Origin: Pleurostoma richardsiae
Taxonomy: Eukaryota; Ascomycota; Sordariomycetes; Calosphaeriales; Pleurostomataceae
Assembly: GCA_030052745.1 (NCBI GenBank)
Contig: JANBVO010000001.1
Coordinates: forward strand, 1,736,001-1,800,000
Reading direction: 5' to 3'
Length of the DNA: 64,000 nucleotides
Part shown: positions 34,901-45,411 of the stretch, in pieces
How the letters are laid out: each line of letters starts with the position of its first letter
Position numbering within the stretch: position 1 is the stretch's first letter
Program-made: the position numbers and the translations under genes
The notes under the pieces: generated by a model
Told to the model about the DNA's origin: nothing
The model's database searches: none
What the model saw: only the letters and a program-made list of their open reading frames with translations

Positions 34901-35962
34901 GTTCTCCCAGCTGGATATCCGTACTCGGCCCCTCCCACCGATATCAACGCCAGCGAGATGATTGCCCAGTCGTATCCTCCCGCTCCACGTCCCGATCAGC
35001 TGCAAAGCCTCAACAGTCGGGAGGGACACCGTCCGGACTCACGCCGTCTATCCGGCGGCTTTCAAGTACAGCGTGTTCCCGTCGGCAGCCGTGACCCCGA
35101 CCGACTTCGCCGGCTCTCTGGCCAGCAACAGCAGCGGTATTCTTATCAAGCCACGCAGCAGCAGCAGCAGCTCCAACACCCGCAGCCGCAACGGCCATAC
35201 CAGCAGCATCAGCCTTCACGCTCTTACACTGCCAACCATGACCGAATCGGCCCCGTGCCGCTGGAGGAAGATCAACCCCTCATCATCAGCACGCCCAAGG
35301 GAGTCTCCGGCGCCTACGACCCGCCAAACCGGCAGACGTCGGGCCGCCGGGCCGAGCCCCAAATCCTGGCGCCCGTCCCACGCCACCCGCGACCTGCCGC
35401 CCTCGCAGGCGTCGCCGTGCGGCCGACTGTGGAGCGGCTGGAGACCATCTACAGCGTCCACTCCAACCCCACCGCCGACCAGCCGAGCTACGACGCCCAG
35501 GCGCCGCCAGCACCACAACCCTACCACCACCAACCCCCACAACCTCACCCCGTCGGTCCCGCCCTCCTCTCACCCGGCCCGGCCTCCTCGTCGTCGGCGC
35601 ACCTGTCCGCACCCTCCACCTCCACCGTGCGGCACTCCTCCCTGAGCCGCAGGCAGAGCCGCGCGGAGCGCAGCGCGGCCAAGAACATGGCCGACGCCAA
35701 GAGGCGCGGGTGGGGCGGGCGGAGCAAGAGCAACAAGGCGAAGAAGGGCAAGAAGAAGAAGGAGCGCGACGCCGACGCGGCGAGCAGCGCTGCGTGGACG
35801 GACGTCACGTGGTCGTCTGCCGGCGCCGGCGCTGGGGCTGGGGGGTATGACCAGGGGCTTGCTGCTGGTTATGGCGGCGGCGGGTATGGTGAGCAAGGGG
35901 TGTTTGCTGGATTTACCCGGGGTAGGGGCGTGGGGAAGGACAAGAAGTGTGTTGTGATGTAG
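31926..35962 (+). CDS. Large F-box / WD-like protein with C-terminal CaaX box
   Basis: Probable SCF ubiquitin-ligase substrate adaptor, 1309 aa. Exons are 31926-32047 and 32155-35962 (intron 107 nt). The F-box is at about residues 28-75: FERLPDEIIQQILQLTDP crosses the splice. A region of WD-like beta-strands (IQFSPSPKGHHLLAY, DIALSPCGSVLAAAYE, DALAFSFDGTQILG) extends to about 450. The rest is long, disordered and Pro/Gln/Ser-rich, with CAG-type Gln runs around 35155-35215. A Lys/Arg-rich patch (KKGKKKKERD) lies near the end. The last residues are KDKKCVVM: a CaaX motif with Met at X, which favours farnesylation, preceded by lysines. If modified, the protein would be membrane-anchored. I do not recognise a named orthologue. 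Confidence 0.88.
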
Positions 35963-36711
35963 AGACGGGGGATCTTGTCTTTTCTTATCCTATTTCCCCC
36001 TCGAGTCAGGGGCCTACGGCTCTTCTTTTCCCTTTTGTTTATCTTCCTGAGGCATGGCGACGGTGTTAGCGGCTTATTTTGTGTCTTGGGGACAAAACAA
36101 CGGGAGCCCAAACTGGAGTCGACGGAGGTGACAATCGATGTCATCTTTCCTCTTTCCTATGTTTACCCCCTGTCCCTTCACAGTTTGGACCAAAAGATGT
36201 TGATGTGGTCTTGGGCGACGAGAGAGCCTGGAAAGAAGTGACACCTAATAATCACCCCTGATTTAATTGGAATGAACAGCACAGCAAGCAGAGCGATTGA
36301 CGAGACGGGGAAGCAGTATATGCATACAGAGGGTGAGAGACAGGGGTGAAGAATGTTGGGGAAGATGTCATAGTGAAGCAAGCTTATGATACCACCATCT
36401 GAATACAATTCCCTTACATGTTCTGTATGGCATCGCATGCAGGTCGAGGGGAACGACTACGTCAGATCAAGTGTTCACTTTCCGAGGTGAGACTGCTATA
36501 ACCGTGCCAGCACATTCAGTCAATCATCGCGAGCCTCTTTCTAGTACGTAGAGCTCTATCATTGCTATTTATCTCGTCTGTCCCCCTGTAACCGGAGCGT
36601 AGAATGCAAAATACACGGCAATGAACTTGAACAACGAGAGAGAAGAGATCCTCCCCGTCGTCCCTATCGGCCCATCCACTTATTGCCTCACCCTTCCCCT
36701 TGTCTCACACT
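35963..36711. other. Convergent intergenic F-box / vas1
   Basis: 749 bases between two convergent stops; expected 3' UTRs. No gene, repeat or RNA gene recognised. Confidence 0.6.
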
Positions 36712-39700
36712 CTACTCCAACTTGAGCTGCTTGAACTGCTCGATCGTGCCCTCGAAGCCCTTGAGCTCGGTCTCCAGGTCCGCCAGCTTCTTCTTGTCGG
36801 CCTCCTGCGTGGCCACGGCCACTTTCTGGACGTAACTGGGGTCGCTGACGAGCTTGCGCTGCTTGTCGACGGCGCCGCGCGCGCGCTCGAGCTTCTTGGC
36901 CGCCTTGGCGATCTCCTCGTCGAGGTCGACGCGGTCCTTGACGTGCAGGAACACGGCGGCGCTGCTGGACACGGTGAACGCGACGCAGCCAGCCGGGCGG
37001 GCGGCCTCGGGCTCCAGGATGTCGATGCGGAAGGCGCCCTTGCCGCTCAGGGAGCGGATCGACGACTTCTGCTCGGCCACGGTCTTGTGCGAGGCGGCGT
37101 CGTAGGCCTGGATGAAGATCTGCGCCTCGTCCTTGAGGGCGTACTCGGCCAGGAGCGAGCGGATGCCCCGGGAGCTGCCCAGGACGAGGTCGTAGGCGGC
37201 CTCGGCCGCGGGATTGTTCAGCTCGTCCTGCCACTCGGGGTAGCGCGCCACCATGATGGACGGGGTCTTGTCACCCTGCCGCCGGGGCAGGCGCTGCCAG
37301 AGCTCCTCGGAGATGAACGGCATGAAGGGTGAAATGAGGAGAAGGGAACCCTCGAGGGCCGAGTAGAGGGTCTGGAGAGCAGACTGCTGCTGAGCCTCTG
37401 AGCCTTCGGAGATGAGCGCCTTCGAGTTCTCAATGAAGACGTCGCAGAGCTGGTTGTAAAACAAAGCATAGACCAGATTCGCAGACTTCATGAACTCGCG
37501 CTGCTCAAGGGCCTCATTGATCTCCTTCGCGGCGATGTTTAGCTTGTGCAGCATCCAGAGCTCGGCCAAGGACTCATTCCCGTTCAGAGTCCTCTTCTCC
37601 GCCGGAACGAAGTTCTTGACCGTGTCGATCTTGCCAAGCACATACTTGCTCGCGTTCCAAATCTTGTTGCAGAAACGCCTGTAACCGTGGAGAACCTTCA
37701 CGTCGAAGTTGATATCGCCGCCTCCAGTAGTGTAGCTAATCAACGAGAAGTGAAGAGCGTCGGCTCCACACTCAGGTATTCCCTGGGGGAATGCCGCCTT
37801 CTGCCAGGCCGTTGCCCGCTTGAGCTCGGTCGGTGCTAGGTTGCCGGTAAGGAGCTTTTCATGGAGCGCCTGAAGCTCGATTCCGTTGATGATATCAATC
37901 GGGTCAATGACTAAGAAGTGTTAGAGCACGTCGATTTGTTAATAGAAGCTGCAGGTGGCCATACCGTTGCCGAGAGATTTGCTCATCTTGCGGCCTTCGG
38001 CATCTCGGATAAGAGAATGACAGAAGACCTCACTGAATGGAACCTTGCCAGTCAGCTTCAAGCCGAGGAAGATCATGCGAGCGACCCAGAAGAAGATAAT
38101 GTCCCATCCGGTCTCCAGCAAGCTGGTCGGGTACAGCTTATCTAGGTCCAAGGTCTGATTGGGCCATCCTAATGTCGCAAAGGGCCAGAGGCCGCTGCTG
38201 AACCACGTATCTAGAACATCGGGGTCTCGCTCGAGCGTGAACTTTCTGCCAGGATGAGCTTTCTTGGCCTTCTCCAGAGCCTCCTCTTCTGTCCTGCCGG
38301 CGAACCACAGATCATTGTTGGCAGAGTCATCGTCGTTCGAGTCTTGGAACTTGACGTAGTAGCACGGTATCTGGTGTCCCCACCAGAGCTGCCGCGATAT
38401 GCACCAGTCCAGAGGGTTGCGCATCCAGCTGAGGAAGCTCTTCTCGGCGGATTCAGGCCTGATCTTGATGTCGCCGTTTGTGACGGCTTTCACCTATTTT
38501 CATATTAGTAAGACTGACCTCGCTATGCGCATCCTCTTCAGCGTTGCTCACCGCATCGGCTGCCAGTTCGGGCATGCTCATCCACCACTGAGGCTTCATG
38601 ATGGGCTCAACAACATCCTTGCTCCGCTCAGACAAGGGAATAATCATCGGGTTATCCTTCTTGTCCACATACAATCCTGCCTTCTTGAGGTCCTCCTGGA
38701 TGCTATAACGGACGTCAAACCTCTTCTTCCCCGCATATGGTCCTGCATTTTCGTTCATAAGGCCGTCATCTGTCAGAATGTTGACGAAATCCAGCTTGTG
38801 TTTGGTACCGAGATTGAAATCATTGGGGTCGTGGGCCGGGGTAAGTTTGACAGCACCTGGAGACGCAATCAGAGACAAGCCGCGATGAAAGGTAAAAGTT
38901 GTTCACTAACCAGTTCCGAACTCCATGTCGACATATTCGTCCGCCACAATAGGAAGTTTGCGACCTTCTATGAAGGGATGAATGGCATTCTTGCCCACGA
39001 GATGGGCATAACGCTGGTCCTTAGGATGAACAGCAATCCCTTAAAAAGGGAATCAGTACTTTTGCATCGTCAAGTCTTTCTATTGACACTCACCGGTATC
39101 GCCCAACATGGTCTCAGGTCGCGTTGTCGCGACTTCAATCGTCTCCTCAGAGCCTTCAAGAGGATACCTACAGACAGTCAGAAATAGCTTGGCGAGAGGG
39201 CTATAGTTCTCACTTGAAGTGGACAATTATGCCGAACTCGACTTTTCGGTCGTAGCCTGGGACGTCAATGAGTGTCCTTCCGTTAAGCTCCTTGTTGTCG
39301 ACCTCAAGATTGCTGAGTGCCGTCATCAGAGTAGAGTCCCAGTTAACGAGCCTGTTTGCGCGGTAGATGATCTTCTCCTCGTGAAATCTCACGAACAGCT
39401 CTGTCACAGCTGCGGAGAAGTTCTCGTCCTGGTGGGATATCAGCATCCACCCACGGTACTATACCATTACTCTGTCATAGCCTACCATTGTGAAAGCTTC
39501 TCGGCTCCAGTCCAGAGAACACCCCATCCTTCTAAAGGCGTTGTTGATCTTCTGGTGATATTCGTTCTTCCAGTCGTAGACGAGCTCGACAAACTTCTCC
39601 CGGCCAAGATCATGCCGCGTCTGTTGCTTACGACGCCAGAGCATCTTTTCTACAACACTTTGGGTAGCAATACCTGAAGCACGTCAGCTACCAATCTCTA

Positions 39701-40530
39701 GAACAGACGCCAGCACAGAGTGACATACCGGCATGGTCACATCCAGGCAACCATAGCGTGGTCTTTCCCTTCTGTCGGTTCCACCTAATGAGCAGATCCT
39801 GCAAGGAATTGCCGAGGGCATGGCCCATGTGCAAGGCGCCCGTGACGTCTGCATATTTGGTCAGCAAACGAACACCGCAGACAAAAGATGCTAGGTTGTC
39901 AAGGGTGACTTGCTTGGTGGAGGCACCACAACCACGAAGCTTCCCTCCGGCTTGACTTCGCCCTCTGGTGTGAACTCGGGCTTGAAGTAGCCCTGCTTCT
40001 CCCACCAGGAGTACCATGCTGACTCCACAGCAGCCGGGTGGTAGGAGGAGTAGTAAGGGTTGTCGAAGGGCTTGAGAATCTTCTTCTCCCCGACGGGAGT
40101 GTCCTCGACATAAGGGGGAAGGGCCTCCTCCTCAGTCTTGCCGGGCTTCTCCTTCTTTTCCTTGGGCTTTCCAGCCGCGGGCGCAGCTGCAGCCTGAGCG
40201 GCTTTCTTCTGCTCGAACTTTGCCTTCTTCTCTAGCTTCTTGCGCTCCTTCTCCAGCTCCTTCTCGGTCTTAACCTTGGTGGGGGCGGGGGCGGCGCCGG
40301 CATCCTGGCCGGAAGCATGCGTGCCTGTCGAAGCGGAGGTAGTAGCCTTCTGGACGGCTGCTTTGGTTTCGCCAGAGATTGGAGGCGCAGGATTTTCTTG
40401 CAATTGAGGGCCGTCGGCGGCCGCAACTGGAGAGAGGGGGGAGAAGCGTCAGACACAGTGTCCCTTGCATGCTCACGAGTTCGACGAGGGGGGACTTACT
40501 TGGGTTTCCTCGTCCACTGTTGGTAGCCAT
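36712..40530 (-). CDS. vas1: Valyl-tRNA synthetase
   Basis: Class Ia synthetase charging tRNA-Val. Ten exons, ends in transcript order: 40530-40500, 40426-39914, 39848-39729, 39673-39486, 39428-39214, 39167-39094, 39039-38911, 38856-38552, 38493-37965, 37910-36712; all phases agree, giving 1100 aa from the first in-frame ATG. A Lys-rich N-terminal extension precedes the catalytic domain. The HIGH motif is H188MGH ([11 protein letters not shown]) and KMSKS is at 694-698. The editing domain includes [13 protein letters not shown]-terminal coiled coil ([13 protein letters not shown]...) ends the protein, as in ValRS. Intron 2 (39849-39913) has a GC donor (GCAAGT). The frame stays open upstream of the ATG and encodes a mitochondrial-type presequence; see the separate entry. 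One gene usually supplies both cytosol and mitochondria in fungi. Confidence 0.95.
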
Positions 40531-40599
40531 TGTGTAGGAAAAGTGTCGTCGAATAGGCGACGGGCGCACAAAGAGTGCACGGAGGAGAAGGCGAGACAA
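40531..40599 (-). other. vas1: Candidate non-AUG mitochondrial N-terminal extension of vas1
   Basis: Directly in frame upstream of the vas1 ATG, the codons from TTG at 40597-40599 encode SRLLLRALFVRPSPIRRHFSYT. This stretch has six Arg, no acidic residue and alternating hydrophobic positions, a classical matrix presequence. No in-frame ATG exists before the upstream stop (TGA near 40688). The TTG has A at -3. Yeast GRS1 uses a UUG start for its mitochondrial form, and yeast VAS1 makes both forms from two AUGs. A spliced leader supplying an AUG is an alternative. Confidence 0.6.
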
Positions 40600-42020
40600 C
40601 TTGACGGTGTTGGAGGAACAAACGTCTAGATTCCCTCTGACTAACTTGACTTCGGCTTGAACATTTGCTAGACTTGATGGAAAATGTTTGACTCACAGCG
40701 TCGAGAGGATTGGCTCCAGCCACAGGGGTCGCAAGAGCTTTCAGCCACAATGCGGGGTGGCAGTGATGGATGGCCAGGAAGAGTGGCAGGGTGGGGGAAA
40801 CGTTACTCAGCCAATCAACTTGAATGATTGGTTTGCAGTGTTAATTCCCCTTTCGGGCAACCCATTTGGACCAAAACACTCGACGACGAGATCAGCTAGG
40901 ACTCGATTCCCTTTCCATGAGACCCAGAGGCTCACCGTTCCTTTGATCCTTGGCACTTACTTTCGGTCTTGCACGCTGTGTAGCGTTGCGGAATAGTAAT
41001 TATCGTGAGCTTGTCGGCTCGATACCACTTCACTCAATGGAACCTCGAGCGCATCATAATTCGAACTAGGAGACCTGACGCGTTTGCTAAGCATATTAGG
41101 CTCCCGAGGTCTTGCGTACAAACCTCGTACCATTCTGCACAGCCGACTGTAATAAGCTGCATTGCCACTTCAGTTCTCCCAAGCGGGCCTTCAAGTCCTC
41201 GCAACTCGAACTCCATGCTTCACGGCTTCCTTTGCTAGACACATTCACCGGCTGTCCTAGGTATGCCGCACACCTTGAGGGATGAAGACCCCTCTGCAAT
41301 TCCTGTAGCATCTTCGTCCATTCCGCCAGCATCCCACAAAGGGGCTCCTCTAGTCCTTCCGGGGGACGAGGGGACGACTGTGGTGTGGTCACCATTGTCC
41401 GCTGGAGGAGCTACTCGATGTCCCACCTGAAATCAGAGAGCGATTCTAGTGCATCTTGAAACAAGGTGGTGCTCTGCTGGCGATAGCCAAAATGGACTAT
41501 CTCTTCGCAGAAGGATGCAAGATCGCGGCTGAGCAGCAGGGCATTCAGTACTGAAGAAGTGAGGCGCATCTCTCTTGGGGCGATATCTACGTCTTAAGAT
41601 GAATTCCATGGGACGAAGCCGGGGGCACTGGAAGGAGTATGGAAAGAGATGCACTCAATTCTCGTTGTCCTAGGCTACCTATGTTTAGCTCTGGCTACTA
41701 GACGGTTAGGCGTCCGAGCTATAGGGGCGGGTCGCCGCGCTGCAAAGCATAGGGGCTGGGAGGCTGAAGGATCGATTAGAATGGAAAGCTGAACCGCCTT
41801 GTTTTGTCTTCAGGGCTAATGTTCAGAATTCGGATTCAGGGACAGCATGTCCACGGACATGTACCAGCTGGCTGCCAGCTGGCAGATCATCCTCCCCATT
41901 TCCTGCACCTTAGAACTCGATGCTGATGAAGAGACTTCCATCATCTCAACCACTTTGCTCGCCATACTTGTGCTCCTAAGAACTATTTTCGCGGAACCCC
42001 TGGTTCTCGCGCGGCATGAC
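40600..42020. promoter_or_regulatory. Divergent intergenic vas1 / mitochondrial protein gene
   Basis: 1.4 kb between two genes transcribed away from each other. A CCAAT box lies at 40811-40815 on the + strand. Open frames around 41000-41650 look like chance. The frame of the downstream gene is open back to 41847 (another ATG), but I place its start at 42021. Confidence 0.5.
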
Positions 42021-43635
42021 ATGCTGCCCAAGAACTTGAGTGCCTGGCTGAGGAACGAGTGTGTGAGGCGGTTCATCTCCAGTCAAGCGTCTGCTCAGCG
42101 GAACGACCGGTTCTCCGTCGTGATAGATGGCTCGGTCTCCAAGGTAATGATTAGCTCAACAAGTCATCCAGCCTGAACCAAGAACTGATGATTGTTCCCA
42201 CAGCGTGCAGTTATCGACCATGTCTCCACTAAATTGCAGGCTGGGAACTTCATGGGCGGCAGCTCGCTCGTCTCGCGAGCGCCCTTAGATGCGACAGTCA
42301 TCCTCGCATCTCAGGATTTTGCCTCCTGGCTGGAGGATGAATCTTTCGTGTCAGCTCTTCTTCCGTCTCTGTTTCCTAGATCTCGTCAAGACGAGGCTAC
42401 CCGTCGAGACTTTAGCATCCTCAGTGCTGTTGTTGATGGTCTATGTCCGGTTGCGCCCGGCGGAGTGCCGGGCAGGGGGTTTTCTATCCTAAATGGGCAT
42501 CTGGATAGTATCCTTCCGGGGATGTGGCCTTCTTCTCTTTCTCACAAGTTCGCGCCCGATGGGTCGGATATCCGTGCATCACTGGATTTTACTCTTGGAC
42601 CGCTACTGGATTCAGCAAATCCAATCGCGGTGACCGTCCCCTTAGCGAATACTGTCTTTCAGAATGGTCGACAATCAACACTGTTGGCAGGATTGTGGGC
42701 TCGGAGTGAGAAAGGCTCATTCAAGCTCTCTTCTCTGGAAGAGCGGCATACTCAGCTTGTAGTGCCCAGCCGTTCCAACTCCGCACTGACCTCAAGCGTT
42801 TCGATACCTCTCATCCCGATCACAGCGCCACGAAAGGTCCTAGCAGGTTTGGGGAACATCATCCGCCAAGTCGAGGCTGATGGCCTTCCTTCGCCCGCTT
42901 CTAAGGAACTGGAGCGAGACATTCCAAGGCTGCTCAAGGCGCGGGAGAAGGCCTCGGCAGCAGAAATAACTGGCCCCCTCGGGGTATGGACTTTGGTGGT
43001 CCCTGAGTCACTTGCGACTCCTGGGCTGCTCGCCGAGATATCAGCCACGCCGGTCCTTGAGATCGAGGCAGAAAGAGCGGCCAGTGCAAAATTCTCAAGA
43101 CTGCTCCCTGAGCTGGTGGCGTCTGGGTGCCATATTCATAGAATCCGTGAGTCTACCCGTTTGCTTTTAGGAAGTGCGATTACTGACGTCTCTAGTGAGC
43201 GGCGGCGGCGGATGGGGGTTGAAGCAGGGTCTCCTGTCGTTGGATCCTCAGACGAGTTACTCCCCGCCGGGAGGTGCAGAGGACGTCGAGAGCTTCATTC
43301 GCTCCTTTAGAGGAGACGATACAGCGGACAGCATTGTAGCACCGGGATGCTACGTACAATTCTTGGTTGCGCCGGTTTCAGTCGAAATACCCAACGCAGA
43401 GTCAACACGGCAGTCTTCAGCCGCCATGTTTGGCGTGCATGAAGGAGCAGGCTTGCTGGAGCCATCACAACAGGGAGACGGCTCAGTGAAATTCCTACCA
43501 GGCGTCTTTGGAGCCGTCTCAAGTCATGGCATCTTCCTCTCATCTAGTCCCGGCTCAACACAATACCAGGTTGCGAGCCCCGAAATCAAGACGAAAATCG
43601 ACGTCCCGAACTCTGCTGTCTGGGAATCAACTTGA
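42021..43635 (+). CDS. Conserved-looking protein, probably mitochondrial, function unknown
   Basis: Exons are 42021-42143, 42204-43146 and 43196-43635 (introns 60 and 49 nt, consistent phases), giving 501 aa. The start at 42021 is preferred because it begins MLPKNLSAWLRNECVRRFISSQA, Arg-containing, no Asp and one Glu in 23 residues, like a matrix-targeting presequence. An upstream in-frame ATG (41847) would bury this. The body has no domain I can name. Motifs that look conserved are DGSVSKRAVIDHVSTKLQAG, the Gly-rich SGGGGWGLKQGLLSLDPQ restored by splicing, and SIVAPGCYVQFLVAP. No membrane segment is clear. The intron signals and phase agreement make it a real gene. I do not assign a function. 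Confidence 0.78.
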
Positions 43636-44094
43636 GTTAGCTCGACACTACGCCTAAGTATCGAGCATAGATTGCATGTCTCGCGCCGGCATAGACAGCG
43701 CCATTTATGTATCAATCATTGTACACTACGGAGTCGGACAACGACTCCTGGTATGGATGGCGTGGCCGCCTTGTATAGATGTCTTATGTAATCCATAATC
43801 CGACCTGATAGGATTCACACTTCCTATATCCGAGTCTCTTGATCTTATGCCCGAAGCCATGCTATCCGCTCTCGCTTCTTGGCCGGTGTAGTGATGAAGG
43901 CGTCAGTTAAGCCGCGAATGACGCCAAGGGCTTCTAATCTTTTTAAGTTGCCTCTGTAACTCTGTATCAAGGTACCGGGTCGCATAGTTAGTTGCGATCA
44001 GCCAATATCTGCAGTTGCTACATCTCGTGGTGTTGAGGCGTTTGACCCTCTCAGCGAAGCATTTACTGAGACGATAAGAGACGGTCTAGTCACA
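43636..44094. other. Intergenic, upstream of DUF1932 gene
   Basis: Head-to-tail spacer; contains a TACGGAGT near-copy of the motif noted elsewhere (about 43727). No gene seen. Confidence 0.55.
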
Positions 44095-45090
44095 ATGGCA
44101 GCGACTCCGCTAGCAACCATCGGGATTCTCTCCGTGGGAGACATGGGCGTCGGCATCGCGAGGCTCCTCATCGCGAAAGGCTTCTCCGTCGCGACCAATT
44201 GCGAAGGGCGCAGCCAGGACACGGTCGCGCGAGCGAAGGCGGCCAAGGTCAGCATCCTCCCCACGGATACTGCCCTTGTGCAGGCCAGCGATGTGATACT
44301 CTCGGTGGTGCCTCCCCGCGACGCCGCTGCGACCGCTCAGCGTGTCATAGACGCCATCGGCGCCGGGCCGGCCACCAGCGCCCGCAGCGCCCCGTTGTAC
44401 TTCGCCGACATGAATGCCGTGGCACCCTCAACTGCCAAGCTGCTGGCGGGCATGTTCGCCGCCGCGGACGCTCCTGTGCGCTTCTTGGACGGCTGCATCA
44501 TGGGCGGGCCGCCGGCGCCCAAGCAGCAGCCGGCGGGCGAGGGCAGCACCAGCCCTAGCGCCTCCGAGTGGAGCGTCCCGCTGATGCCAACGTCCGGCCC
44601 GCACCGGCTCGCCGACCTGCCCTTCGGGGCGGAGCTCTCCGCGGTCCTGCGCAGCCGGCACATTTCGGACGACGTCGGCGCCGCGAGCGGGCTGAAGATG
44701 TGCTTCGCCTCGCTGTCCAAGGGGTACGCGGCGATCGCGATCCAGGCGTTCACGACGGCGCAGCGGCTCGGGGTGCTGCACGAGCTGCAGGGCGCGCTGG
44801 CCGACCTGGCACCGGGCAGGGTCAAGGCGACGGAGGGCGCGCTGACGGGGATGGCGCCCAAGGCGTACCGGTGGGTGCGGGAGATGGAGGAGATCAGTCG
44901 CACGCACGTGGAGGAGGGCGGGTTCGAGCCGGAGATCTTCGCGGGCGCGGCGGAGGTGTTCCGCGCGGTGGCGGAGGATACGGTCCTGGGGCTGGAGAAG
45001 GTCGGGGACAGGAAGAGGGGGAGGACAGCTGAGGATGTGGCCGTCGCGATGGCGGAGGGGCTGGAGAAGAAGAGGAGGAAGCAGGAGTGA
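44095..45090 (+). CDS. 6PGDH/HIBADH-like dehydrogenase with DUF1932 domain
   Basis: Single-exon gene, 331 aa. The N-terminal Rossmann fold starts IGILSVGDMGVGIARLL (G10, G15, G18), matching the NAD(P)-binding part of beta-hydroxyacid dehydrogenases such as 3-hydroxyisobutyrate dehydrogenase. VILSVVPPRDA and YFADMNAVAPST are further family landmarks, and FLDGCIMGGPP lies at the interdomain substrate region. The helical C-domain (GLKMCFASLSKGYAAIAIQA) matches DUF1932. The tail is basic (EKKRRKQE). The catalytic Lys expected in the helix after the substrate loop may be in LKMCFASLSKG, but I cannot be sure which one. Substrate unknown. No operon-like context; the next gene is convergent. Confidence 0.85.
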   Translation: MAATPLATIGILSVGDMGVGIARLLIAKGFSVATNCEGRSQDTVARAKAAKVSILPTDTALVQASDVILSVVPPRDAAATAQRVIDAIGAGPATSARSAPLYFADMNAVAPSTAKLLAGMFAAADAPVRFLDGCIMGGPPAPKQQPAGEGSTSPSASEWSVPLMPTSGPHRLADLPFGAELSAVLRSRHISDDVGAASGLKMCFASLSKGYAAIAIQAFTTAQRLGVLHELQGALADLAPGRVKATEGALTGMAPKAYRWVREMEEISRTHVEEGGFEPEIFAGAAEVFRAVAEDTVLGLEKVGDRKRGRTAEDVAVAMAEGLEKKRRKQE

Positions 45091-45411
45091 ACAAGAGCAG
45101 GTAGAGGAGTGCAGACCTCGACGGGACTGTCGTCCTACCGATATAGCAAGTATGCTTCAAATAGAACCCAAGTTTTGTAGGATTTCAATGATTCAGAACA
45201 TGATTAGATGGCGGAGGCATTGCCCCGTGTCCTGCTCTCTATTTTCCGGGCGTGACGCCGTCGATATGGTATTCCATGCAACCCATTCCCCTGCTAACAT
45301 GACCGTCGCTCGTAATGCCTCAACTTGCAGTACCACCGACGTCTTGCCTGCATAGTCCCCTGAGACTCCTAATATTCAAGGGAGAAGGCTCTCCCTGACC
45401 ATCCAGCAACA
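45091..45411. other. Convergent spacer DUF1932 / WDR5-like
   Basis: 321 bases with the 3' flanks of two convergent genes; nothing else recognised. Confidence 0.6.
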
